Shown here: one piece after another, positions 1 to 7,598 of the stretch | Position numbering within the stretch: position 1 is the first letter of the stretch | Layout of the letters: each line of letters opens with the position of its first letter | Origin: Sphingomonas sp. Leaf20 | Lineage (GTDB): Bacteria > Pseudomonadota > Alphaproteobacteria > Sphingomonadales > Sphingomonadaceae | DNA: 64,000 bases | NCBI RefSeq assembly: GCF_001421535.1 | Contig: NZ_LMKN01000008.1 | Span: 586,980 to 650,979, forward strand | Direction of reading: 5' to 3' | Position numbers and translations under genes: made by a program | The notes under the pieces: generated by a model | The model's database searches: none | The model's input: only the letters and a program-made list of their open reading frames with translations | Told to the model about the DNA's origin: nothing

Positions 1-276
1 GGGGAGAGGGAGCAGTATGCGCCCGAACCGGCAGAGGCCGCGCTCCAGTCCGCGCTCGACACCGCCGAACCCCGCGCGACCGCAGCAATCGCCGCGGAGG
101 ATTTCGCCGCGGCGATGGCCGCGCTCGCGTCGCTGCGTGCGCCGATCGATGCGTTTTTCGATAGCGTTATCGTCAACGATCCCGACCCTGCGAAGCGCTC
201 CGCCCGTCTCGCGCTACTTGAGCGCGTTCGCGCCGCAGTGCACAACGTCGCGGACTTTTCGAAGATCGAGGGCTGA
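1..276 (+). CDS. glyS: Glycyl-tRNA synthetase beta subunit, C-terminal fragment
   Basis: The frame is open from the first base of the window and ends at a TGA at 274-276, giving the last 91 residues of a longer protein. GlyS is the beta subunit of the alpha2beta2 bacterial glycyl-tRNA synthetase and carries the tRNA-binding region in its C-terminal half. The visible tail has the family's closing pattern: [15 protein letters not shown], a middle stretch [12 protein letters not shown], and the terminal [12 protein letters not shown] ending (here VADFSKIEG). The 63-bp gap to ppdK and the shared strand suggest co-transcription. The fragment is cut by the window edge and is not a pseudogene as far as can be seen. 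Confidence 0.9.
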   Translation, partial: GEREQYAPEPAEAALQSALDTAEPRATAAIAAEDFAAAMAALASLRAPIDAFFDSVIVNDPDPAKRSARLALLERVRAAVHNVADFSKIEG

Positions 277-339
277 CCCGCCCCGCCTGCATGGACTTTC
301 ACTGCCGCCTTGCGCGCAACAACACCTAGAGGACCCGTG

Positions 340-3003
340 ATGACCCAATATGTGTACCGCTTCGGCGGCGGTGTTTCGGACGGCGGCAAGGGCGACCGGA
401 ACCTGCTCGGCGGCAAGGGTGCGAACCTCGCCGAGATGGCGTCGATCGGCCTGCCGGTCCCGCCGGGCTTCACGATCTCGACCGAGTTCTGCGCGGTCTA
501 TTACGACGAGGGCGGCCAGTTCCCGCAGGGCCTGCGCGACGAGGTCGCGACCGGCCTCGCGCATATCGAGGGCGTCACGGGCAAGAAGTTCGGCGACGCC
601 GCCGACCCGCTGCTCGTCTCGGTCCGCTCAGGCGCGCGCGCGTCGATGCCGGGGATGATGGACACCGTCCTCAATCTCGGCCTCAACGACGAGACCGTCG
701 AGGGCCTCGCTGCCAAGTCCGAGGACGCGCGCTTCGCGTGGGACAGCTATCGCCGCTTCATCCAGATGTACGCCGACGTCGTCCTCGAGCTCGATCACGG
801 CGCGTTCGAAGAAGCGCTCGAGATCGCCAAGGAAGACCAGGGCTTCACGCTCGACACCGAACTCAGCGCCGACGACCTGCGCGCGCTCGTCGCCGAATAT
901 AAGGGCCTCGTTGAAAAGCAGTGGGGCAAGCCCTTCCCGCAGGACGTCCACGACCAGCTCTGGGGCGCGGTCGGCGCGGTGTTCGGCTCGTGGCAGTCCG
1001 AGCGCGCGAAAGTCTATCGCCGCCTCAACGACATTCCCGCCGCCTGGGGCACCGCGGTCAACATCCAGGCGATGGTGTTCGGCAACATGGGCGAGACGTC
1101 GGCGACCGGCGTCGCGTTCACGCGCGACCCGTCGAAGGGCGACCGCGCTTATTATGGCGAGTTCCTGATCAATGCCCAAGGCGAAGACGTCGTCGCCGGC
1201 ATCCGTACCCCGCAATATCTCACCAAGACTGCGCGCGAAGACGCCGGTGCCAAGCCCGCCTCGATGGAAGAGGCGATGCCCGAGGTCTACGGCCAGCTCG
1301 CCGACGTGTTCGACACGCTCGAAAACCACTATCGCGACATGCAGGACATCGAGTTCACGGTCGAGAAGACCAAGCTCTGGATGCTCCAGACTCGCGCCGG
1401 CAAGCGCACCGCCAAGGCCGCGCTCAAGATCGCGGTCGACATGGCGAACGAGGGGCTGATCACGCGCGAGGAGGCAATCCAGCGCGTCGACCCGATGGCG
1501 CTCGACCAGTTGCTCCACCCGACGCTCGATCCCAACGCGACGCGCGACGTGCTGACCAAGGGGCTGCCCGCATCGCCGGGCGCGGCTTCGGGCACGGTCG
1601 TGTTCGACGCCGACACCGCGGAGAAAAAGGCCGCTGACGGCGTCGCGGTCATCCTCGTCCGCACCGAGACCAGCCCCGAAGACATTCACGGCATGCACGC
1701 GGCCAAGGGCATCCTCACCGCTCGCGGCGGGATGACCAGCCACGCCGCCGTCGTCGCTCGCGGCATGGGGCGCCCGTGCGTCTCGGGCGCAGGCACGCTG
1801 TCGATCGACGCCAAGGCGAAGATCATGCGCTGCGGCGGTCGCGAGGTGAAGGAGGGTGACCTGCTCACCATCGACGGCACCACCGGCGAGGTGATGATCG
1901 GCGCGGTCGCGACCGTGCAGCCCGAGCTGTCGGGCGATTTCGCGTCGCTGATGGTGTGGGCCGACGAGGTTCGCCGCCTCAAGGTCCGTGCCAACGCCGA
2001 GACGCCGGAAGATTGCCGCGTCGCACGCGAGTTCGGTGCCGAGGGCGTCGGGCTGTGCCGGACCGAGCACATGTTCTTCGAAACCAGCCGCATCACCAAC
2101 GTCCGCCAGATGATCCTCGCGACCGACGAGAAGGGGCGCCGCGTCGCGCTCGAGAAGCTGCTTCCCGAACAGCGCAAGGACTTCACCGAGATCCTCGAGG
2201 TGATGGCCGGGCTGCCGGTGACGATCCGCCTGCTCGATCCGCCGCTGCACGAATTCTTGCCCCATGAGGAAGCAGAATTTGCCGAGGTCGCAAACGCCGC
2301 GGGGATCGACGTCGACACGCTCAAGCGGCGCGCGGCGGAACTGCACGAGTTCAACCCGATGCTCGGGCATCGCGGCTGCCGTCTCGGCGTGACCTATCCT
2401 GAGATCTACGAGATGCAGGCGCGCGCGATCTTCGAGGCAGCGGTCCACGTCGCGGAGAAGTCGGGCGCGGCACCCATCCCCGAAGTCATGATCCCGCTGG
2501 TGGCGACCCGCCGCGAGCTCGAGCTGATGAAGGCGGTCGTCGACAAGGCCGCGCAGGCGGTGTTCGCCGACAAGGGCCGTACGATCGAGTATCTCGTCGG
2601 CACAATGATCGAGCTCCCCCGCGCGGCGCTGCGGGCCGGCGAGATCGCGGAAGTCGGCGAGTTCTTCTCGTTCGGCACCAACGACCTGACGCAGACGACG
2701 CTCGGCGTCAGCCGCGACGACGCCTCGCGGTTCCTCGGCGCCTATGTCGAACAGGGCATCTACGCGAAGGATCCGTTCGTCAGCATCGACGTCGAGGGCG
2801 TCGGCGAACTGATCGAGATCGCCGCCGAACGTGGCCGCAAGACCCGGTCCGACATTAAGCTTGGCATCTGCGGCGAGCATGGCGGCGACCCGGCCAGCAT
2901 CGCGTTCTGCGAGAAGGTCGGCCTCGATTACGTCTCGGCCAGCCCGTACCGCGTGCCCATCGCCCGCCTCGCGGCGGCGCAGGCGGCGCTGACCGAGAAG
3001 TAA
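340..3003 (+). CDS. ppdK: Pyruvate, phosphate dikinase
   Basis: The enzyme interconverts pyruvate, ATP and Pi with phosphoenolpyruvate, AMP and PPi in the cytosol. ATG at 340 is chosen because AGAGGA lies about 8 bases upstream and the protein then begins MTQYVYRFGG, as expected; an in-frame ATG at 310 has no such site. At 887 residues the length is normal. The order is an N-terminal ATP-grasp domain beginning at the GGKGANLAEMA motif, a swivelling domain with the phosphorylated His468 in GGMTSHAAVVARGMG, and a C-terminal PEP/pyruvate TIM barrel with Cys844 in LGICGEHGGDPASI. No regulator gene for it is seen nearby. It follows glyS and is closed by a strong hairpin at 3022-3049. Confidence 0.97.
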   Translation: MTQYVYRFGGGVSDGGKGDRNLLGGKGANLAEMASIGLPVPPGFTISTEFCAVYYDEGGQFPQGLRDEVATGLAHIEGVTGKKFGDAADPLLVSVRSGARASMPGMMDTVLNLGLNDETVEGLAAKSEDARFAWDSYRRFIQMYADVVLELDHGAFEEALEIAKEDQGFTLDTELSADDLRALVAEYKGLVEKQWGKPFPQDVHDQLWGAVGAVFGSWQSERAKVYRRLNDIPAAWGTAVNIQAMVFGNMGETSATGVAFTRDPSKGDRAYYGEFLINAQGEDVVAGIRTPQYLTKTAREDAGAKPASMEEAMPEVYGQLADVFDTLENHYRDMQDIEFTVEKTKLWMLQTRAGKRTAKAALKIAVDMANEGLITREEAIQRVDPMALDQLLHPTLDPNATRDVLTKGLPASPGAASGTVVFDADTAEKKAADGVAVILVRTETSPEDIHGMHAAKGILTARGGMTSHAAVVARGMGRPCVSGAGTLSIDAKAKIMRCGGREVKEGDLLTIDGTTGEVMIGAVATVQPELSGDFASLMVWADEVRRLKVRANAETPEDCRVAREFGAEGVGLCRTEHMFFETSRITNVRQMILATDEKGRRVALEKLLPEQRKDFTEILEVMAGLPVTIRLLDPPLHEFLPHEEAEFAEVANAAGIDVDTLKRRAAELHEFNPMLGHRGCRLGVTYPEIYEMQARAIFEAAVHVAEKSGAAPIPEVMIPLVATRRELELMKAVVDKAAQAVFADKGRTIEYLVGTMIELPRAALRAGEIAEVGEFFSFGTNDLTQTTLGVSRDDASRFLGAYVEQGIYAKDPFVSIDVEGVGELIEIAAERGRKTRSDIKLGICGEHGGDPASIAFCEKVGLDYVSASPYRVPIARLAAAQAALTEK

Positions 3004-3021
3004 CGCCGGCGGAGAATACGA

Positions 3022-3049
3022 CCCCACCCCGGCAAAGTCCGGGGTGGGG
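3022..3049 (+). terminator. Hairpin after ppdK
   Basis: CCCCACCCCGG and CCGGGGTGGGG are perfect 11-base arms around a CAAAGT loop, 18 bases after the ppdK stop. No run of T follows, so this is a terminator-like or repeat-derived hairpin rather than a classic intrinsic terminator. Confidence 0.5.
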
Positions 3050-3064
3050 CAAGATCAGAAGACT

Positions 3065-3119
3065 GTTTCCCCGCGAAGGCGGGGACCCAGGCTGGGCTCC
3101 CGCCTTCGCGGGAGAACAG
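3065..3119. repeat. Palindromic repeat, CCCGCGAAGGCGGG family
   Basis: An imperfect palindrome built from two GCGAAGGC-type hairpins facing each other (TTCCCCGCGAAGGCGGGGACCC ... CTCCCGCCTTCGCGGGAGAA, shown in parts). The same family recurs inside gcvPB at 20009-20063, as half units at 39123-39148, and in shortened form at 36535-36560. It lies in the spacer between the convergent genes ppdK and the small membrane-anchored protein. Confidence 0.8.
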
Positions 3120-3152
3120 GTGGCGGGGAAACGCCACTCTTGTCCCCGAACC

Positions 3153-3566
3153 TCAGCGACGCGGGTTGAAGTCGAACCAGCCGCGCTTGGCCCCATCGGC
3201 GGCGAATGCCGGCCGGGTGCTCTGGCCCGCCACCGCGGTCCGCTGCGCAATCGGTGCGGCAACCCGCGTATCCGTCGTCACCGGTGCCGACACGAAACCG
3301 GGTGCAGCGGCAGGCGCCGCGACCGGTGCGGCGGCGGCTGCCTTTACCAGCCGTGCATTCTCATGCTCGGCCTCGACCGCGCGCTTCTCGGCGGCGGTCG
3401 TGCGGGCATCGGCGTCCTTCTTGGCGGCGCCATGCGCATCGCGTTCGGCGAGATAGCGCGCCTTCCACTTCTTGCCCCCCGGATGGCTTGCAAGACCCAG
3501 CAGCCAGCCCGCGATCAAGACCAGCCCCAGTGCGGCGAACTGCGTCGGTGTGGAAAACAACGGCAT
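3153..3566 (-). CDS. Hypothetical single-pass membrane protein
   Basis: A 137-residue protein with no recognised family. A hydrophobic segment at about residues 9-26 (FAALGLVLIAGWLLGLAS) is followed by a charged Lys/Arg/Glu-rich stretch that could form a coiled coil (residues 30-75), an Ala/Pro/Val-rich linker, and a basic C-terminal end WFDFNPRR. The layout suggests an N-terminal membrane anchor with a cytoplasmic or periplasmic tail. It is the last gene on the minus strand after tadC, 53 bases downstream, so it may be read with the pilus genes, but nothing in the sequence proves a pilus role. Confidence 0.6.
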   Translation of the reverse strand: MPLFSTPTQFAALGLVLIAGWLLGLASHPGGKKWKARYLAERDAHGAAKKDADARTTAAEKRAVEAEHENARLVKAAAAAPVAAPAAAPGFVSAPVTTDTRVAAPIAQRTAVAGQSTRPAFAADGAKRGWFDFNPRR

Positions 3567-3619
3567 CGTGAAACCCTCCTGTTACGGGGGCTCAACGATC
3601 CGCCGCGGCTGCGGTTGCC

Positions 3620-4612
3620 TCAGCCCTTGAGCAGCGCATCCGAGATCGAGCAGGCCGCGGGGCCGAGGATGACAACGAACAGCACGGGCAGGATGAACAG
3701 GATCAGCGGCACCGTCATGATCGCCGGCAGCCGCGCCGCCTTTTCCTCCGCACGCATCATCCGCTCGTTGCGGAATTCGCCCGACAGCACGCGCAGCGCA
3801 GACGCGAGCGGCGTCCCGTATTTCTCGGTCTGCACCATCGTCGTGACGACGCCCTTGACCGCGTCGAGCTTCACGCGGTTCGCGAGATTTTCGAACGCGC
3901 TGCGCCGGTCGGTGAGGAAGCCCAGCTCGATCGCGGTCAGCGTGAATTCCTCGCCCAGCTCGGGATAGGCACGCCCCAGCTCGCGCGCGACGCGGTGGAA
4001 CGCGGCGTCGATCGTCAGCCCCGCCTCGGCGCAGATCACGAGCAGGTCGAGCGCATCGGGAAGGCCCTTGCGGATCGCATCGGTGCGCTTCTTGATCTTG
4101 TTGTCGAGATAGAGGTCGGGCGCCTTGTAGCTCAGGATGAAGCTCATCGCGACCAGCCCGTATTTCTTGAGCGGGCCCCAGGTCGCGAACCCGTCGGTAC
4201 CGTAAACCCATATCAGCATCGCGCCGCCAATCACGATCGGCAAGACCAGCCGGCCGAAAATGACCGCGGGCGCCCATTCCTTCGACCGGATCCCCGCCTG
4301 CGCGAGCTTGACCTGGACCGCCTTGACCTGGCTGTCCTGCAGCACCTTCATCGACGACAGCCAGCCGCGCATCCGGTCGGCGGTGTCGTTGCGCTGGACC
4401 AGCTTGGCGCGCCGCTTGGTCGAGGCGGTGATGCCTGCCTTCAGCTGTTCGCGCCGGTCGTTCAGCGCCTTGACGCGCTTGGTCATCGGGTCGCTGACGG
4501 TGGTGACCGCATAGATCGCGATCATCACCGCAAACGCCGCGATCCCCGACAGGATGGTCGCGGCGGTGATCACGTCGATTCCGAGCAGCGTAGGTCCGGC
4601 GGTCTCGCCCAT
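3620..4612 (-). CDS. tadC: Tad pilus inner-membrane platform protein TadC
   Basis: A type II secretion F-domain protein of 330 residues. With TadB it forms the inner-membrane platform on which the tight-adherence (Flp) pilus is assembled. An N-terminal membrane segment (about residues 16-36) is followed by a basic cytoplasmic region, two membrane segments near 120-165, the F domain with LPDALDLLVICAEAGLTIDAA, and a C-terminal membrane segment LILFILPVLFVVILGP. It starts 10 bases after the tadB stop, so the two are translated from one message. The order tadB-tadC is the usual one. Confidence 0.92.
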   Translation of the reverse strand: MGETAGPTLLGIDVITAATILSGIAAFAVMIAIYAVTTVSDPMTKRVKALNDRREQLKAGITASTKRRAKLVQRNDTADRMRGWLSSMKVLQDSQVKAVQVKLAQAGIRSKEWAPAVIFGRLVLPIVIGGAMLIWVYGTDGFATWGPLKKYGLVAMSFILSYKAPDLYLDNKIKKRTDAIRKGLPDALDLLVICAEAGLTIDAAFHRVARELGRAYPELGEEFTLTAIELGFLTDRRSAFENLANRVKLDAVKGVVTTMVQTEKYGTPLASALRVLSGEFRNERMMRAEEKAARLPAIMTVPLILFILPVLFVVILGPAACSISDALLKG

Positions 4613-4622
4613 CGTCTTGGTC

Positions 4623-5594
4623 CTAAATCTCGAAACTGATCATCTTGGACATGATGAACGACCCGATCGCCATCCAGCACAGCCCACCGAGCCCGATCAC
4701 GATCAGCCGCTCGTCGATGAAGAAACGTTGCATGTACGTGCCGTTGATGAACCAGATCAGCCCGAACACGATGAACGGCAGCGCGCCGATGATATAGGCC
4801 GACGCCTTGGATTCGGACGACATCGCCTTGATCTTCAGCTTCATCTGCGCGCGCATCCGCAGCACGTTGGCAAGATTGGCAAGCGTCTCGGCGAGGTTGC
4901 CGCCGGTCTCGCGCTGGATCGCGATCGTGATCACGAAGAACTGGAATTCGGGCGTGCCCAGCCGGTCCGCGGTCTCCTGCAGCGCGACGTCCATCGTCCG
5001 GCCGATCTTCATCTTGTCGCTGACCGAGCGGAATTCCTCGCCGACCGGGCCGTCGAGTTCGCTGCCGACGACGCCGATCGTCTCGCTGATCGGCAGACCC
5101 GACCGCAGGCCCCGGACCAGCAGCTCGATCGCGTCGGGAAATTTCTGCGTGAACTTGCCGACGCGCCGCGTGATGACCTTGCCGACCACGAGGTGCGGCA
5201 GGCCGACACCGATGAACAGCCCGACGAACAGCGCGAGCAGGATCGGCAGCCCCTTCAACAGCATCAGCGTGGCCACCACCAGCGCGATGACCGCGGTCGC
5301 GACGCCGTACTGCCCGACGGTCCAGTCCTTGCCCGTCATCGCGAGCCGCTTGGCGAGTTCGGCGGGGTTGGGCAGGATCCGGCCGACCGCCAGATCCATC
5401 CGCGTGTCGCGCGCGTTCGCGATCCGGCGCATCTGCGCCTCGGTGATCACCGCGCCTTCGCCGTGCCGCTCGCGCAGCGATGCGATCCGCCGCGTCTGCG
5501 CACGGCCCGTCGACGGCCCGGCGAACGCGAACACGATCATCCCGATCACCAGCGTCGCGCCGAGCATCACCATCACGAACGGCATCATGTCCAT
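4623..5594 (-). CDS. tadB: Tad pilus inner-membrane platform protein TadB
   Basis: A 323-residue type II secretion F-domain protein, partner of TadC. Features are an N-terminal membrane segment (FVMVMLGATLVIGMIVFAF), a pair of segments near residues 90-125, the F domain with FPDAIELLVRGLRSGLPISE and the TGGNLAETLANL motif, and two C-terminal membrane segments. A GGGAGG ribosome-binding site lies about 10 bases upstream of the ATG, inside the end of a 13-codon mini-ORF (5601-5642). In related loci the gene just upstream is cpaF; here it is cpaE, only 53 bases away. Confidence 0.92.
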   Translation of the reverse strand: MDMMPFVMVMLGATLVIGMIVFAFAGPSTGRAQTRRIASLRERHGEGAVITEAQMRRIANARDTRMDLAVGRILPNPAELAKRLAMTGKDWTVGQYGVATAVIALVVATLMLLKGLPILLALFVGLFIGVGLPHLVVGKVITRRVGKFTQKFPDAIELLVRGLRSGLPISETIGVVGSELDGPVGEEFRSVSDKMKIGRTMDVALQETADRLGTPEFQFFVITIAIQRETGGNLAETLANLANVLRMRAQMKLKIKAMSSESKASAYIIGALPFIVFGLIWFINGTYMQRFFIDERLIVIGLGGLCWMAIGSFIMSKMISFEI

Positions 5595-5600
5595 GACGGC

Positions 5601-5642
5601 CTAGGCCTCCCTGCGCGCGGATTGCGGGATATTGGTCGGCAT
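5601..5642 (-). other. 13-codon mini-ORF where cpaF is expected
   Basis: Between the cpaE stop and the tadB start the minus strand reads ATG, twelve more codons (MPTNIPQSARREA) and TAG, six bases before the tadB ATG. The tadB ribosome-binding site overlaps its last codons. It could be leftover start and end codons of a cpaF gene lost by internal deletion, or a chance frame. No homology can be judged at this length. Confidence 0.3.
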
Positions 5643-5647
5643 CACCG

Positions 5648-6931
5648 TCACTTCTTCTTCGCCGGCCGCTTCGCCATCAGGCCCTTGAGCCCGCCGAACT
5701 TGCCGAGCAGCGAGCCGCCCTTGCCCGACGCGCCGTTCACCGCGTCGTCGCCTGCGTCCATGTTCACGATCATCTCGTTCACCATCGCGACGATCGGTGC
5801 GATCGTCTTCGATGCCTTGCCCGCCTCGACGATCGGCTTGCCGAGCTTGGCCGCCTGCGACGCGAGCTTCTGGTCGAAGGTCACGACGTAATCGATCTTG
5901 CGTTCGATCGAGCCCTCGAAATCCTTGCGCGTGATCTCGAGCTGCCCGCCCGCGTGCATCCGGTTGGCGAGCACGACGACCTTGCCCTGCGGCGCGTTCG
6001 ATTTGAGCCAGGACAGGATGCGGATCGTGTCGCGCGCGGCGGCCAGCGTCAGTTCGGTGACGACGACGACGGTGTTCACGTCGTTGATCAGATGCGGGTG
6101 CTGCACCAGCATCGCGCGCGGCAGGTCGACGACGGTGCATTCGAACGCGGCGCTCATCTCCTCCTGCAACTGGTAGAAGGCGGCGCCATCGGTCATCAGC
6201 GGCGCGTTGATCGGCGCCTCCGCGCTCAGCACGGACAGCCGTTCCGACGCCTTGACCATCGCACGTTCGATGAACAGCCCGTCGATACGGCTCGGATTCT
6301 CGATCGCGTCGGTCAGGCCGCGACCGGGTTCGATGTCCAGCGACAGCGCGCCGGTGCCGAAATGGACGTCGAGGTCGAGCAGTGCGGTCGACCGGCTCTC
6401 GCGGTCGGCGATCAGCCACGCGATCGACGTCGCGATCGTCGACGCGCCGACGCCGCCGCGCGTACCGATCACCGCGATCGAGCAGTGCGCGCGATCGGTG
6501 GAGGCCTCGACGTGCTTGGGCGCGTTCAGGATCGTCTGCGCATGACCGAACGTGTCGCGCAGCATGTCGGGGTGAAGTGGCTTGAGCAGATAGTCGTGGA
6601 TGCCGCTCGCGACGAGGTCGCGGTACAGCCGGACGTCGTTGACCTGACCCGCGGCGATCACGATCGTGCCGGGTTCGCAGACTTCGGCCAAAGCGTTGAT
6701 GTCGTTCAGCGGGTCGCCCGACTCGGCGAGGTCGACGAACAGGATCTGCGGCGATGCGGATACCGACAGCGACTGGATCGCGTTGCGCAGGCCACCCTTG
6801 TTGACCTTGTCGACCGACCAGCCGAGCTCGGCGGCGATCGGCCGGAGCGCCTCGGCGGTGATCTCGTCGCAGACATAGGCGGCGAAGGGCTCGCGGTGCG
6901 CGATGCCGCCGGGTTTCCAGGGGGCGTTCAT
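5648..6931 (-). CDS. cpaE: Pilus assembly ATPase CpaE (TadZ family)
   Basis: A 427-residue MinD/ParA-like protein that, in the Tad/Cpa family, places the pilus machine at the pole. The N-terminal third is a receiver-like domain (FVDLAESGDPLNDINAL, then YLLKPLHPDML). The ATPase half starts near residue 155 with GTRGGVGASTIA, the deviant Walker A of this family in which the usual lysines are absent, followed by LLDLDVHFGTGALSLDI. The C-terminus is Lys/Arg-rich (RPAKKK). Its ATG overlaps the cpaD stop by one base (TAATG), showing translational coupling. Confidence 0.93.
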   Translation of the reverse strand: MNAPWKPGGIAHREPFAAYVCDEITAEALRPIAAELGWSVDKVNKGGLRNAIQSLSVSASPQILFVDLAESGDPLNDINALAEVCEPGTIVIAAGQVNDVRLYRDLVASGIHDYLLKPLHPDMLRDTFGHAQTILNAPKHVEASTDRAHCSIAVIGTRGGVGASTIATSIAWLIADRESRSTALLDLDVHFGTGALSLDIEPGRGLTDAIENPSRIDGLFIERAMVKASERLSVLSAEAPINAPLMTDGAAFYQLQEEMSAAFECTVVDLPRAMLVQHPHLINDVNTVVVVTELTLAAARDTIRILSWLKSNAPQGKVVVLANRMHAGGQLEITRKDFEGSIERKIDYVVTFDQKLASQAAKLGKPIVEAGKASKTIAPIVAMVNEMIVNMDAGDDAVNGASGKGGSLLGKFGGLKGLMAKRPAKKK

Positions 6932-7566
6932 TACTTCCCTCCCACGGTTTCGGACTTCAACGCATTGCCGGCGCCGGTCGGGACCGCCTTGCGGTACGTG
7001 TCGATCGCCTTGAAGGACGAGGCGGGGTCATAGGTCTCGCTGACCGCCGATCCGCGGACCAGGTCCTCCGGTCGCGCGATCATCGCCGCGAGGTTGCTGT
7101 TCACCGCGCAGCCGTAATTGGCCGACGTATGGCTTGCGATCTCGTTGCTGGCGTTGCGCGACCAGTCGGGGCACCCGCGCACTTCCGCGCGCATCCGGCT
7201 GACGACGACGCGGATCGCGCCGGGGCTGACCGGCGCCTGCGTCACCGGCGTGTCGTCCGACAGCAGCAGGCCATAGCCCGCGACCACGTCGGCGACCTGC
7301 GCGCGCGCCGAGGGCGTCTCGCCCGCCGGGTCGTCGATCGCGACGCGGTCGCCATAGGCGATCCGCATCGTGTTCATCCAGCCTGCGAGCCGGCGCGCCT
7401 CGCCCGGAGCCAGCCCATCGCCCGCGGTGCCGAGGTCGAGCGCATAGTCGGCGCGGCTGACCACCGGCTGGTGGACCGATTCGAGGCCGCGATTCTGCGT
7501 CCCCATGCAGCCACCGAGCAGCAGCGCGGATCCGAGCGTCGCCAGCAGGAGCGGATGTGTCGTCAT
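6931..7566 (-). CDS. cpaD: Pilus assembly lipoprotein CpaD
   Basis: A CpaD-family protein, an outer-membrane-associated lipoprotein of the Tad pilus. ATG at 7566 is chosen over an upstream start at 7587 because AAAGGAT lies 8 bases before it; the signal peptide is then MTTHPLLLATLGSALLLGGC with a clear lipobox and Cys20, giving 211 residues. The conserved closing half includes CPDWSRNASNEIASHTSANYGCAVNSNLAAM and the DLVRG motif, both typical of the family (shown in part). It lies between cpaC and cpaE, the standard place. Confidence 0.92.
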   Translation of the reverse strand: MTTHPLLLATLGSALLLGGCMGTQNRGLESVHQPVVSRADYALDLGTAGDGLAPGEARRLAGWMNTMRIAYGDRVAIDDPAGETPSARAQVADVVAGYGLLLSDDTPVTQAPVSPGAIRVVVSRMRAEVRGCPDWSRNASNEIASHTSANYGCAVNSNLAAMIARPEDLVRGSAVSETYDPASSFKAIDTYRKAVPTGAGNALKSETVGGK

Positions 7567-7598
7567 TGCGTGAAATCCTTTGGACACGGTGCGCGGGG

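Noticed and set aside
628..3027. A 799-codon open frame on the minus strand opposite ppdK
   Set aside because: It is the antisense frame of a high-GC gene with strong third-position bias. Its translation is Arg/Asp/His-rich low-complexity sequence without any family motif, and ppdK is unmistakable on the other strand.
3065..3119. A sRNA gene or tRNA in the ppdK 3' spacer
   Set aside because: The structure is fully explained by the repeat family that recurs at 20009 and elsewhere; no tRNA T-loop or anticodon pattern is present. No tRNA was found anywhere in the window.
5648..6931. The weak Walker A of CpaE as sign of a dead ATPase
   Set aside because: GTRGGVGAST without the usual lysines is the common form in CpaE/TadZ proteins, so it is not a lesion specific to this gene.
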